From NCBI GenBank assembly GCA_949751835.1, contig CATKHK010000067.1, positions 186,001 to 250,000 of the forward strand: 64,000 bases of DNA, read 5' to 3'. The translations under genes were made by a program, and so were the position numbers. This stretch comes from Blepharisma japonicum. Its lineage: Eukaryota > Ciliophora > Heterotrichea > Heterotrichida > Blepharismidae. The notes below the pieces were generated by a model, which was given only the letters and a program-made list of their open reading frames with translations, did not search any database and was not told the origin of the DNA. Shown here piece after piece: positions 51,221-61,767 of the stretch. How positions within the stretch are numbered: position 1 is the stretch's first letter; each line of letters starts with the position of its first letter.

Positions 51221-52321
51221 TTAAAAAGGTTTAGGGAGTGGGATTAGTGGAAGTCTTACGCGGTTCTTCTGTAGTCCTTGTCTCAGTTTTACATGCCGTT
51301 CAGGATCAGAGCTTATTGCATCTCTAAGCTTTTGTGTATTCACCTGATTTTCTTTGTCTGATTCTTCTTTGGAAAATCGTGCACTCAGCCCACGGCCTCG
51401 CTTTTCGTAATTTGGACCAGGAAGACGATTACTTAAAACCTTCATACTTGGTTCAAACTTTATGGTGTTTAGAAGCTCTGAGTCTGCCTCTGTGTTATAT
51501 TTGAAATTCCTTTCTCTCAACGCAAAGGGCATTTCTAATAACTTTTCACAGGATGGCCGAGCATTTGGTCGGATTTGGAGCATCATCTTAATCACATTGG
51601 AAAGTTCAGCTGAAAAGCTGACAGGAATTGGCTGATATAGGCCTTTAATAACTTTTCTATATAGTGCTTTCATGTCAACTCCAGTGAAAGGGGGGCGAAG
51701 AGTTGTCATCTCGTAAATCACACAACCAAGTGACCAAATATCGGAACTAGAATTATAAGGCTTATCCTGCCACACTTCAGGACTTGCATAATAAGGAGTT
51801 CCAGTCTGGGTATATGCAAGTCCACCTTTATTAACTTTTGAGACGTTTAAATCTCCTATTTTTACAGTTCCATTTGCAGTCAAAAATATATTTGCGCACT
51901 AAATATGAATTACTTTTATGTCTCTGTGTAGAATTTTTAAGTCATGTAAAGCTTTGAGTCCTCTTATTGATTGAGCTAAGGTACTGAGAATTTCATTCTC
52001 AGTAAAATAAGTACTTCTTTTCTTACAATTTTCAATCTTATTTAACAAATCTCCTCCTTCAGCATATTCCATTACTATGCAAAGTGAAGAAGTTCCTTCA
52101 TCGAAAAATGCTTCTTTATAAGCGATTATATTTGGATGATCTATTGATGCTAAAATGCGAACTTCATTGAGAGCATTTTCTTTCTCTCTGTAGTTCATAG
52201 GAGCAAATTTAACTTTTTTCAAAGCATAAATTTGTCCATCGGATTTTCGGCGGACCTTGTAAACACTTGAAAAAGCACCTTCTCCTAGTTTGTTAAGAAT
52301 TTCAAACTGATAAATTGACAT
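51221..52321 (-). CDS. NEK: NEK-family protein kinase (DLN variant)
   Basis: The spliced protein has 361 aa from ATG 52321. The kinase domain spans residues 4-260: glycine loop 'LGEGAFSSVYKV', Lys in 'YALKKV', 'LHRDIKCANIFL' completed by a 15-nt intron (51899-51913), then 'IGDLNVSKV' in place of the usual DFG, 'TGTPYYASPEVW' and 'SDIWSLGCVIYEM'. D-L-N-x-S-K is characteristic of the algal and ciliate FA2/CNK-like NEKs involved in cilium and cell-cycle control. The C-terminal 100 residues are basic and disordered. The stop lies 25 bases before the importin alpha ATG. Confidence 0.92.
51899..51913 (-). other. 15-nt intron (NEK gene)
   Basis: GTAATTCATATTTAG. It splits 'HRDIK' from 'CANIFL' in the catalytic loop; retention gives TAG. 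Confidence 0.96.
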
Positions 52322-52698
52322 TTTTAATTTCAAAGAATTTTTGAAGCGACTTTTAGAAAAATAATATGAAAAATGAAATATTCTTATTTATTCAATGATA
52401 AGCATTTAACTATTGCTCATGTATTTATTACTCTTGAAAATATTTTATTTTATATTTTTTGAATATTGAAGCATTATATGCTTAATAAGGATTTCTTTTG
52501 ATTAATTTAATTGCTTACCATTGAAAGATTATCTTATATTTTAATTTTCATATGTGCAAATTAATTAATAATTTTAATTTTATATCTGCAAAAAGATATA
52601 TATATTTCTTTAAATATGATATGAATATTAAAATATTTTTCTCAGCAAAGCATGTCTCAATTCAAATTATCGTATCTCAAAGAAGCTAAATAATAAAA
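52322..52698. other. Divergent intergenic region
   Basis: Very AT-rich spacer (377 bases) between divergent starts, with short TATA runs. It should contain both promoters. No gene. Confidence 0.5.
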
Positions 52699-53838
52699 AT
52701 GGGAAAAAAGCAAAAACCTAGAACACCCTCAACAAGCTCAAGTCAAAGCGAATCTACTCTTCAGCATCCTGTATCTAATCACATTTCTCTTGCATCGTCT
52801 ATAAAAACCTCAGTAAGCTTAAATTATCGAGATTCTACTCTGCAACCTCTAAATTCAGATGCATTTGATCACATTTCTCTTGCATTACCTATAAAATCCT
52901 CTGCAAGCTCAAGCCAAAGTGACTCTATACCCCAGCCACCACAAGCATGCACATCTAATCACAACTCTCTTACTCAAGACTCCAATCCTTTATCTATTAT
53001 TGAATCTAAGGTATCAGATAGTCTAAGACAAATGTTTGAACTTTATTTTGCAGAATTTACAAACTCTTTAAATCAAAAGACTGATATATCTAACTCTGAA
53101 TACTTCAAATTTGATCAGAGATTAGATACAGGCCATCCTTCTTCTCTCAAACGAGGTGAAGAAATGGAGCCTCTCTACCAAATTTACTATGAAAATGCTA
53201 ATAATTTCTCTGACAAACTCCTGACACATCTTAAAAAATATGATGATTCTGACCTTATCACAGTCCTCATCGGAATTGACAAAGCTAATAAGGTCTTCAT
53301 GCGAGCCAGCCGAGAAGTAAAAGATGCAATGCAGAGGTATTACAAAAAAAACTTCACAACTTTTGAAGAGGTCAATAGAGTCCTCTTCTTCCATCGTGTC
53401 CTAAGTCCACTTGAAGAAAAAATCCAAAGTGCGAGAGAATTTATAAATCAATGTGAAGCTGCTAGGAGGGCTTGCCAACTCTATGATAATGAATGTCTGC
53501 ACTTAAATATGCTCACAGAAGCGACCTGCACAAATAACCGAACGAAACTTAAGCGAAACAAGCAGATTGTGAGGTCAGAAGAAATGACCGTCGATGAAAT
53601 TGTTAATTTTATTAACGGAGATGACACTCCAAAGAGAAATAAGGCAAAAAATAGAAGCCAAAGCAATGGGAAACAAAGAAAAGAGGTAGAAATCGAAATT
53701 GATGAAGAAATTGAAGAGTTTCAGAAGAGGATTGAAGAGGTCAGTCTGAGTCCTTCAAGATTTAAACCGAAGGTAACACAAGAGTGGCTTAGCAATCTGC
53801 GAAAAGAAATTAAAATGCTGTCTTTGTTTAAGGCTTAA
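52699..53838 (+). CDS. Hypothetical protein with internal N-terminal repeats
   Basis: The 379-aa protein has an N-terminal 100 residues with about two and a half imperfect copies of a Ser-rich unit of about 36-38 residues ('SSSQSESTLQHP...NHISLASSIKTS', 'RDSTLQPLNSDAFDHISLALPIKSS', 'SSSQSDSIPQPP...NHNSL'). The rest is helical and charged ('IGIDKANKVFMRASREVKDAMQRYYKKNF...'), ending in acidic and basic coiled segments. No known domain. The ATG is clear and there is no TGA. Confidence 0.65.
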   Translation: MGKKQKPRTPSTSSSQSESTLQHPVSNHISLASSIKTSVSLNYRDSTLQPLNSDAFDHISLALPIKSSASSSQSDSIPQPPQACTSNHNSLTQDSNPLSIIESKVSDSLRQMFELYFAEFTNSLNQKTDISNSEYFKFDQRLDTGHPSSLKRGEEMEPLYQIYYENANNFSDKLLTHLKKYDDSDLITVLIGIDKANKVFMRASREVKDAMQRYYKKNFTTFEEVNRVLFFHRVLSPLEEKIQSAREFINQCEAARRACQLYDNECLHLNMLTEATCTNNRTKLKRNKQIVRSEEMTVDEIVNFINGDDTPKRNKAKNRSQSNGKQRKEVEIEIDEEIEEFQKRIEEVSLSPSRFKPKVTQEWLSNLRKEIKMLSLFKA

Positions 53839-53869
53839 TATAATCCATTGAAGATAATATGTATAAGCA

Positions 53870-56119
53870 TTATTTTAGCAGGTCACTTTCTGAGCTACAT
53901 TTATTGTGGTAAAGTAGCGATCTTTCAGAATTATATCTGTTTGGAGAAGGCACATTCAAATACTCTTTTGCAGATTTGAATCTTGATGGGCTCGGAATGC
54001 TCAGATAATCTTTTGGCTCCTGTGGATTGCTTTTGCTTTTTATCAAAATTTCTTCTCCTTGATCACTTTTAACTGTGCTATGTCTCGAGCCAAATAGTAG
54101 GCTTCTATCAAATTCAAAGCTTCTGACAAACATAGTGTTTATAAAATTTTCCCTTTCCTCATCCTGCTCGCTGGTGCACAATATTTCATCAATATTTGTC
54201 ACAGTTTTCCTCAGATCATTCACATCTCCTTTCCGATTTTTTATTGTTTTTCTGAACTCTCTTTCAAAGTAACGGTTGATTTTATACGAAAGTGAAGGGT
54301 CATCCAGAAAAATGGTTCTGGGATCTCTATCAGCTCCTACAGCATTGAATGCTCTGTATCGGAAATGATGGACATTTCGCTTTTTTCGGTTGTTTTGAAG
54401 TTCAAAAGGATTGATTACAGTGGTCAAGCCACTTTTCTGCTTCAGCCATTTTGCCTTGACCACATCATCTGTTTGGTTTAATAGAACTTTCTTACAGAAA
54501 GCTGATACATGTCCTAGTCCTCCACATAGATAGCAGACAATTCCAAGAGAAGTTAAATCTCCCTGATGGCATTGAGTTTGTAAATAATCACAAGCTCGTG
54601 CTGCGTCTGGGTTTCTATCTAATGCAGAGTCCATCATTTCTCGAGAAAGAGACAAAGTTTCTACAAATTCTGTACATTTTGATGAGCAACACCTAGGAAA
54701 TCCAGTAAAAAATGCAATTTCCCCAAAGTGGGAGCCAGATTTAAGCTCTTGAAAGATTGATAGAGTTTGGTGATGATAAAGTTCTACTGTTCCAGATTTA
54801 ATGAAAAATAGTGTTTGGCTTTTTTCTCCTTCATCAAAAACTGTGTCATTAGGGGCAAATGTTCTTTGCTCAAGAATCTTTGTTAACTGCAAGATAAAGG
54901 TTTTCTGAAAAGAAGTGTTAAATACCTGACATGTGTTTAAAATTTCTCCTCTTGTATGAACATAGACTTCTTCTTTTAACGGTTCTGATAATAAGCCTAG
55001 AATTTCAATTTCTCCCATGATACTTTGTTTCTTATTCTCCCAGATGTAATCTAGGTACCTTCTTACTCTAAATCTTAGATCGCCTGGAATTTCTTTATTT
55101 TTCATATAAGCATTAATAGCCAGGACCTTATCGCGATATTCATCAGACTCAGCATTTGATTTAGAGACCAGAGCACCAATACTGCCAACAGTGTATCCAA
55201 AGAGGGCACAAGCCACAGCCATAGCGGCACATGCCACAGTAATTTCATTTTGTGTGATTGGGTATACATCTCCATATCCTACAGTTGTCATTGTTGTGAA
55301 GGCTCAATATAATGCTGTTACATAGACTTCAGTCACATCATCATTTTCCATGTAGGTATTATTTAGCCAGGTGTCTGGGTTAGTCTCTGCATCGTTTGAA
55401 GCAATATAATACCATATGCAAGCTGCTCAATGCGCTACCATATAAGCTGAAACTACGAGTCTGAGAAAAACCAGTAATATTGCTAAAGTATGGCTTGCGA
55501 TGTAATCTTCAATACCGATGATAATTTGCTTGAGCTTTGAAATTCTTATAAGTCTCAAAAGTTTATTTATCTTAATTATTCTTACAATTTGAGCTGCATG
55601 AGTAGCGCTTGAGTTTGAAATCCTAAAGGCTTCAAATATATCTTCAAGCGGAATTGTTGCTATAAGATCAAACCAGAATCAAAATCTCAAATAATTCCTA
55701 GCTATTTCTATGCGTTTTGTGATCACAGCTCCGCCTTTATAAAATCCTGTATTAAAGTTGATTACAATATCAGTAAGAAAAAACACTTTAATTGCATTAT
55801 CAATTGCATTTCAAATACTCAGATCTTCTACTGTAAACACAAGCATGAAAGGAATTTCTATAGCCTGATAAAAGATAAAAAAAAGTGAAAGCAGGTTTCA
55901 AAAAAATTTTCAATTGCTCTCTGGATGGAAAATACAATGTGACTTGCTGCCTTCTTCATCCAAATTTTGGGATGAAGGAAAATAATCTTCTCTCGTGAGA
56001 CGTTTGATACTAAATTGGGCTTTTAAGTCATAACTTAATGACTTAGAGGAGGCTTGAGAGAATTCCACTAAGGAAAATGAAGACCAATTTCTCTTTTTTA
56101 AAAAACCTGGAGATAGCAT
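53870..56119 (-). CDS. CNBD-type K+ channel with a C-terminal CCHC zinc knuckle
   Basis: The 749-aa protein is one frame with many TGA(Trp) codons (for example 55910, 55898, 55811, 55679). Six TM segments: S1 'WKFFWNLLSLFFIFYQAI', S4-like 'RIIKINKLLRLIRISKLKQII', S5/S6 around selectivity filter 'TTVGYGDVYP'. A C-linker follows, then a CNB fold ('LEQRTFAPNDTVFDEGEKSQTLFFIKSGTVELYH...GSHFGEIAFFTGFPRCC'). The phosphate-binding Arg of a classical cyclic-nucleotide site is not certain. Right after it lies 'CYLCGGLGHVSAFC', a perfect C-x2-C-x4-H-x4-C zinc knuckle. The tail is long and Ser-rich. It belongs to the EAG/HCN superfamily abundant in ciliates. Confidence 0.9.
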
Positions 56120-56380
56120 TTATATTAAAAATATATGAGGAAAGGAGAAATTTATATAGGAGAATTAATTTATTTGCTAATTCTACAAACGCTTAAACCT
56201 TCAAATAGGAAGATTATTGGTCAAAAATAAACTGAATTTTATTACGTAAATTATAATTTTTGAACTGTAGTTCAAATTTATAATAAGCAATTTTCATGAT
56301 TAATTAATAGTAAGTAGCATCATTAAAGAATCTTAGTATCTAAATTAATAAGTCAACAATTTATTTTGATTACTCTTTAG

Positions 56381-59002
56381 TTAGAGATAAAAGTTGATGG
56401 TTAGCGTACCTGCCACATCAGGAAGCACAAGCTGTCTAGAAGATGAAAGAATAATCTTGCATACTGAAGTATTAGGATTCCAAAGCAAAAATACTGGATT
56501 TAGCTGTCCTGAAAATGTATTTGTAGTGTAAAATACATTTCTTATTCCTTCAACGCATCCATATATAAGAATATTTGAAATATATGGGAACTCTCCAGTA
56601 GCTCTTGTATATCCGCTTATTGTTGGCTGGATGATCAAGCTATCAGTTGTAGCATTGACATATTGATAATGATAATTAACCATTGTATATATATTTGCTA
56701 TGCTATTGATTGAAACTCCATCATCAAACACTGCGTGTCCATCAGCTTGAAAAGCTCCATTTAATGCAACTACTAGCGTAATTGGGGACTTTCTCAGAGC
56801 TATAGTATCAAGAGCAGTGTTTGAATTGTCTAAAGTTGGAACAATGTACCCTCCTTTAATATGAATTGGGATTGGACCAGGTAGTGTCATATTTAAATAT
56901 GCGCTGTTATAATAGTTCAATTGTATGTAAGTTCCTTGGTAGAAATCGTACCAAAGATCGTATGGGAAATATGATGTAGATCCTGATACACCTGGCCAGA
57001 GACAAGGATGAACTATGAGTCCTTCACCAAGCATGAAATGAGAGGTAGCGTTATTAAGCAAGTTGATATCATTAGGATAGTCGAAAAATGCTGGTCTGAA
57101 ATGCATTCCTCCGTTAAGAGATACTCTGAACATTCCAGTAGCAAAGTGGAGTAATAGCGAGTATTTAGTTCTTATAGCAATATTTGAAGTCTGCAAAAGA
57201 GTGTTGCCAAATGACCAAGGATATTGATCTACTGAGCCTTTTGCGTTGTGGTTTCTTGAGAAAGGATATAAAGTTCCTAATTGCATCCATCTGGAGCACA
57301 ATTCTTCATTAGTGTTGCCTTGGAAGCCACAGATATCAGCTCCAGCGAATGGAATGCCAAACATTCCTAAGTCAAACAGGCCAGTAATTGAGTATGCTAA
57401 GAAGCTCCACTGCGAGAAGTTGTCACCAGTCCATTTTCCAGCATATCTTCCAGTTCCTACAAAGGAGCTCCTGGTAATAATGAAAGGTCTTAAATTAAGA
57501 GCTTTGAAGTATTGATAAGTTGCCACTGTCTCGCCGAACCCAAACAAGCTGTGGACATTGTATTCAAGGATTCCTCCATAGTGTATTGAAGCCACATCTA
57601 ATGAGTTGTCATTCAAATCTTGGCCAGGCGTATAAGGCATCGTTAGGTTTGTGATTAGAGAAGGATAGTGATTTGGCTCCCCATTCACAAAGTTACTAGC
57701 TTCATTCATGTCAATCCAGATTCCTGAAAATGAAGTCAAGGTGTTAAACTTAGCTAGTTGGCCTGTCCAAAAAGCGTTTGCATTAGGGTTATACCAGTCC
57801 ACAAAGACTGAAACTCCAGGCCAAACTACTCCTGTGGTGGGCACGTTCTTGTAAGCTGAGGTGATGTATACATTAGGATTAAGTCCAGAATTGTATACAG
57901 AATAGCCAGTATTTTGCGCAATTCCAGCATCTACAATAGGGACAAAGTGCTTGTTTGCGTTTTTCAAGTTTGTGACCCAAGTGGTGAAGTTAGTTTGAGG
58001 GAAATTGACAGGATCAAGAGTGAAGTCTTGGAATTGGTTCATGTAATCAATATCAATCCACATCGCATCCAATGGGAGATTGTAATTTGTATATGAAGCA
58101 GTTACGTTGGCAACCACTGAGATATTTTGGAATCCATATCTGCACTGATGCCAGCCTAAACCCCACCAAGGTACTAGAGTTGGGTAGCCTATCAGATCGT
58201 GGTATTGGTCAATTACATCAGCTGGCTGAGGACCTATAAATAAAAAGAAGTCAATGATCCCACCAGTTGTTCTAAATCCTACAAAATTGCTTCCTACAAA
58301 GGCTGTCATTGCATTAGAGTTCAAAAATAGCCCACCATGAGCAGCTAGCTGATTGTCAACTGCAAGGTAAAATGGCTGAGAGCTGTACATGTTAGAGTCT
58401 GGAGTATCACCTGTATCAATTGGAGAACCTCTATCACGAGCATAAAGAGTATAAGAGCCTTGGGCTAAGACAAAAGAAGAAACTCTTTCGCCAAGTCCCA
58501 TAACTTTAATTGGATAGCCTAGCCAATTTGCAAAACCGATGTCTTGATTGTTGTATCCAAAAGGCTGTGATGGATTTAGGAAAAATACCACTTTATTGTC
58601 AGTTGTCCTTGTGATTTTGATCGAGAGAGGCTGACCAACTACAATTGGAGTCAAGGAGTAGAAACTTCCAGCCCCAGATGGAGTATATGTTGGAATTGCA
58701 TTAGGGACTTGCCAGCGGGCGTTGTTTGCATCAGTCATTGTAAAACGTACACGATATGGATTATCGTATTGGATAGTAATTGCAAGATTAGTTACAATTT
58801 GCTCTGAAGCTGGAGTCTCTAAATTAGCTGGCGCTTGATATTGAGCTTGAACAGTAGTACCACCTGTGGTAGAAACCACATTAGTGACTACATAAGGGTT
58901 GGTAAAAGCTGAAACCTCTTCTTCTGAAAACCCGTAATCATTTGAGGCATATGAAAAGCTGAGCAAAACTAAGCATAAAAAGGCAACTTGAGTTTTTGCC
59001 AT
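56381..59002 (-). CDS. GAA: GH31 alpha-glucosidase, secreted
   Basis: The 873-aa protein has a signal peptide ('MAKTQVAFLCLVLLSFSYA'). The nucleophile Asp is in 'GIWIDMNEASNF', and the downstream acid/base region is 'KWTGDNFSQWSFLAYSITGLFDLGMFGIPFAGADICGF'. N- and C-terminal beta domains complete the family pattern of lysosomal acid alpha-glucosidase. It releases glucose from maltose, maltooligosaccharides or glycogen, likely in food vacuoles. Like the pepsin gene, codon use is unusually rich in C/G-ending codons. No TGA. Confidence 0.94.
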   Translation of the reverse strand: MAKTQVAFLCLVLLSFSYASNDYGFSEEEVSAFTNPYVVTNVVSTTGGTTVQAQYQAPANLETPASEQIVTNLAITIQYDNPYRVRFTMTDANNARWQVPNAIPTYTPSGAGSFYSLTPIVVGQPLSIKITRTTDNKVVFFLNPSQPFGYNNQDIGFANWLGYPIKVMGLGERVSSFVLAQGSYTLYARDRGSPIDTGDTPDSNMYSSQPFYLAVDNQLAAHGGLFLNSNAMTAFVGSNFVGFRTTGGIIDFFLFIGPQPADVIDQYHDLIGYPTLVPWWGLGWHQCRYGFQNISVVANVTASYTNYNLPLDAMWIDIDYMNQFQDFTLDPVNFPQTNFTTWVTNLKNANKHFVPIVDAGIAQNTGYSVYNSGLNPNVYITSAYKNVPTTGVVWPGVSVFVDWYNPNANAFWTGQLAKFNTLTSFSGIWIDMNEASNFVNGEPNHYPSLITNLTMPYTPGQDLNDNSLDVASIHYGGILEYNVHSLFGFGETVATYQYFKALNLRPFIITRSSFVGTGRYAGKWTGDNFSQWSFLAYSITGLFDLGMFGIPFAGADICGFQGNTNEELCSRWMQLGTLYPFSRNHNAKGSVDQYPWSFGNTLLQTSNIAIRTKYSLLLHFATGMFRVSLNGGMHFRPAFFDYPNDINLLNNATSHFMLGEGLIVHPCLWPGVSGSTSYFPYDLWYDFYQGTYIQLNYYNSAYLNMTLPGPIPIHIKGGYIVPTLDNSNTALDTIALRKSPITLVVALNGAFQADGHAVFDDGVSINSIANIYTMVNYHYQYVNATTDSLIIQPTISGYTRATGEFPYISNILIYGCVEGIRNVFYTTNTFSGQLNPVFLLWNPNTSVCKIILSSSRQLVLPDVAGTLTINFYL

Positions 59003-59603
59003 TTATGATTAGATTCTCCATATCAATTTCTTATATTAATTAAGAATCTCAAGGGAACTGAGTTCCGAAATTGTATTAAGATTTGCTAACAAAAGAAAAT
59101 AAATTATTTTTACATTATGTTCATTTAATGAATGATATAGAAGCATTTCACGTAAATGAAAATGATGTGGCAAACTGAATAGATACTAAAATCTCAGCTA
59201 TGCATATTTTTTAATTTAAGTCTTTTAACACAGATATTATGCTATTAAAATTGAATTCTAATAATCTACTAATAATTTTTTATGAAAATAGGGCAAATGA
59301 TGAGATAACTTTATATGTTTGACTTTCATTTATTAATCATCATAGTTGGATTTTAGCAATGTTTAACTCATCTATTATATAAGTAATTTTGAAAGAATCC
59401 TTCGATTATCCTTCAACAAGATTAAAAAATATAATGAATCAACTAATTTAAAGTTTTGTGAATTAATTTGCACTTTTTAATAATTGTCGGATCAGCAAAT
59501 AAAATCTAGAGCACAGCTTTATTTATAAGCATATGCTTTACATTATATTTCACATTTTTGATAGTATCTTAATGATTTCTATAAGAATTCTTATTAATTT
59601 TAA
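59003..59603. other. AT-rich intergenic region
   Basis: About 600 bases between the GH31 start and the BCAT fragment, with many stops in all frames. Nothing else is recognised. Confidence 0.5.
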
Positions 59604-59810
59604 TTATAGTCTACTGTATGACCATGGGTGCTCAATTTCTCCATATTGAATTGATAAAATATGATCAAGCATAGATTTGGTAAAAAGGCCACTCTTTCCA
59701 AGTTTCATTGGAATTTCATAGTCCCTTCCTTTAAAAAAGATTTTTTGAACAGGAAAAACTATGGATGCAGTTCCCGCTCCAAAAAGTCCAATTATCTTGC
59801 CTTCCTCACA
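59604..59810 (-). pseudogene. C-terminal fragment of branched-chain aminotransferase
   Basis: A 68-codon frame reads 'CEEGKIIGLFGAGTASIVFPVQKIFFKGRDYEIPM' and ends 'HILSIQYGEIEHPWSYSRL'-TAA, the typical C-terminus of BCAT ('FGSGTACVVCPVS...ILYKG...DIQYG....W'). The frame stays open a little further upstream but has no ATG, and the DNA beyond 59868 belongs to the oppositely oriented MORN gene. The first 80 percent of the enzyme is missing. It is either a broken copy left by rearrangement or a last exon whose start lies elsewhere. Confidence 0.65.
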
Positions 59811-59867
59811 TTTATAATATATATTTTTCTTAAATAATCACAATAATTTTCTTATATGTAAGATATA

Positions 59868-61502
59868 ATGAAAAATAACGATTTTCGAAATGCTAGCTAC
59901 AAAGATATAGCTAGCTTTATCCACAGATGGTCTATAAAAAATAAAGTTCTTTCTAAAGCACGCTCAGCTGAATCTATTTGTTCTCCCTCAAGCCTAAGGT
60001 CAGAATTATTTTTTAAAAACACTCAGAAGAGAAAAAAACAAACTATATTAAGTCAATACATAATTAGAAGATCAGAGCTGAAAGTTGCAAAAAGAAAGAT
60101 TTTGCAAACTTTTAATGATAGCTTTATCAATTTGGAGATGTTGCGCAAACAAAGCTTGAAATCTCTTGAAATTGATTTCATACCAGTTGATGGATGATAT
60201 CAAGAAATTATAGATGAAATTTCAAATTTCGAGACAAAGAAAATTCTGAAATCATTGGCAGATGATGAGGAGAACCTTGAACATGTGCTTATCATGGACC
60301 AGAAAAGCTCCAATTTAATTAAAAATGTGAATTTCATATGCTCAGTGATTTGCACAATTACAGAATTAACCGAAAGCTTGATTTCAAGGGACTCTGAAGT
60401 TTCTTTTTTTTATAAGTTCAGAGACTATATAATTAAAACACTGAAACCTGCAATTGATGATTGAGCAATGATGGATGAAAATTTTTGAGATCAAGGATTG
60501 ATTGACACCCCAGAAACAAAACCTCCATCTCCAGTCTCTATGAATTTATCTCATTTAATTCAAGCGCAAAGCTACCTCAGAGGATATTTAGCTAGAAAGC
60601 AAGTGAGCGAACTCAAAAACTGTTTTCAAGATCCTATTGAAAATAATTTAATGAGTATCTCATTTTCAAGAGAAGCTGAGGAAGAAAGTAAATTAAATTT
60701 CCAGCCCTTTCCAAATACAGAAGTAAATCCTGATCTGCAGGCTCTTGAGTATTCAGCACAGCTAGTGGAATCTATTGAAAACAGTCTTGGGCCATATAGA
60801 CCAGAATATTTCTTTGACGACCCACAAGTTCGAATTTCACGCGATGCTTTAGAAATTCAAGAAGAAAATGCTATTTATCAAGGCGAATGAAATGAAGAAG
60901 GGAAAAGGCATGGCTTTGGCCTCCAAATGCATGCTGACAATTCAACATATGAAGGTTTTTGAAGAAATAATATAAGAGATGGTCAAGGACGGTTAATTTC
61001 TGCAGATGGGACTGTATATGAAGGAAATTGAAGAAATAACAAAAAGGATGGAATTGGGAAAGAAATCTGGATTGATGGGACAAAATACGAAGGAAGTTAT
61101 GTTGATGATAAAAAAGAAGGGCTTGGAAAGTTCACATGACTTGATGGAAGCACATATGAAGGGAACATTTACTCAGGAATAATACAAGGAAAAGGGATAT
61201 ATCGATGGAGTGATGGAAAAGTATATGAAGGAGGCTGAAAAGATGGGAAAATGCATGGATTAGGAAAGTTTCAATGGCCTGATGGGCGAAAATATGAAGG
61301 AGAGTTTGTAGAAGATGCAATGCACGGCCATGGAACATTAACCTGGCCGAATGGTCGAAAATGTGAAGGAATCTGGGTTAAGGGGAAACAAAATGGAAAG
61401 GGATTTTATTGGAATTCAAAAGGAACTAAAAAGGAAAGTGAATGAAAAGAAGGGAAAAGAATAAAAAAGCACTCAAAATGAAATGTTAAATTAAGCGATT
61501 AA
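59868..61502 (+). CDS. MORN-repeat protein with IQ motif
   Basis: The 544-aa protein is one frame with ten TGA(Trp) codons, many at conserved MORN Trp positions. The first 210 residues are helical and basic. An IQ-like calmodulin-binding motif lies near residue 225 ('LIQAQSYLRGYLARKQ'), then an acidic linker, then eight MORN repeats from about residue 335: 'GEWNEEGKRHGFG', 'GFWRNNIRDGQG', 'GNWRNNKKDGIG', 'GSYVDDKKEGLG', 'GNIYSGIIQGKG', 'GGWKDGKMHGLG', 'GEFVEDAMHGHG', 'GIWVKGKQNGKG'. MORN repeats often link membrane or cytoskeleton at cortex, basal bodies and cilia. Confidence 0.88.
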
Positions 61503-61767
61503 ACTGCTTTCGTTGAGCTTCAGCTTGCTTATCTTTCTGCTAAATAAATGTTTTTAATGATCAATTGAAAATATTAATTATCTTAGTTATTAATGATGAA
61601 AGCAAGCGATTAACTCCGTAAAATTCTCATTGCTACTGTATAAGAACTCTCGCTTCCACTTTTATTATAAATAAGTTTAAGTATTAATGAAATAAATATC
61701 ACAGATGAATATAAGTCAAATAGCAATATTTATGTACTTTATTGGAATTAATAATTTTATAATAATC

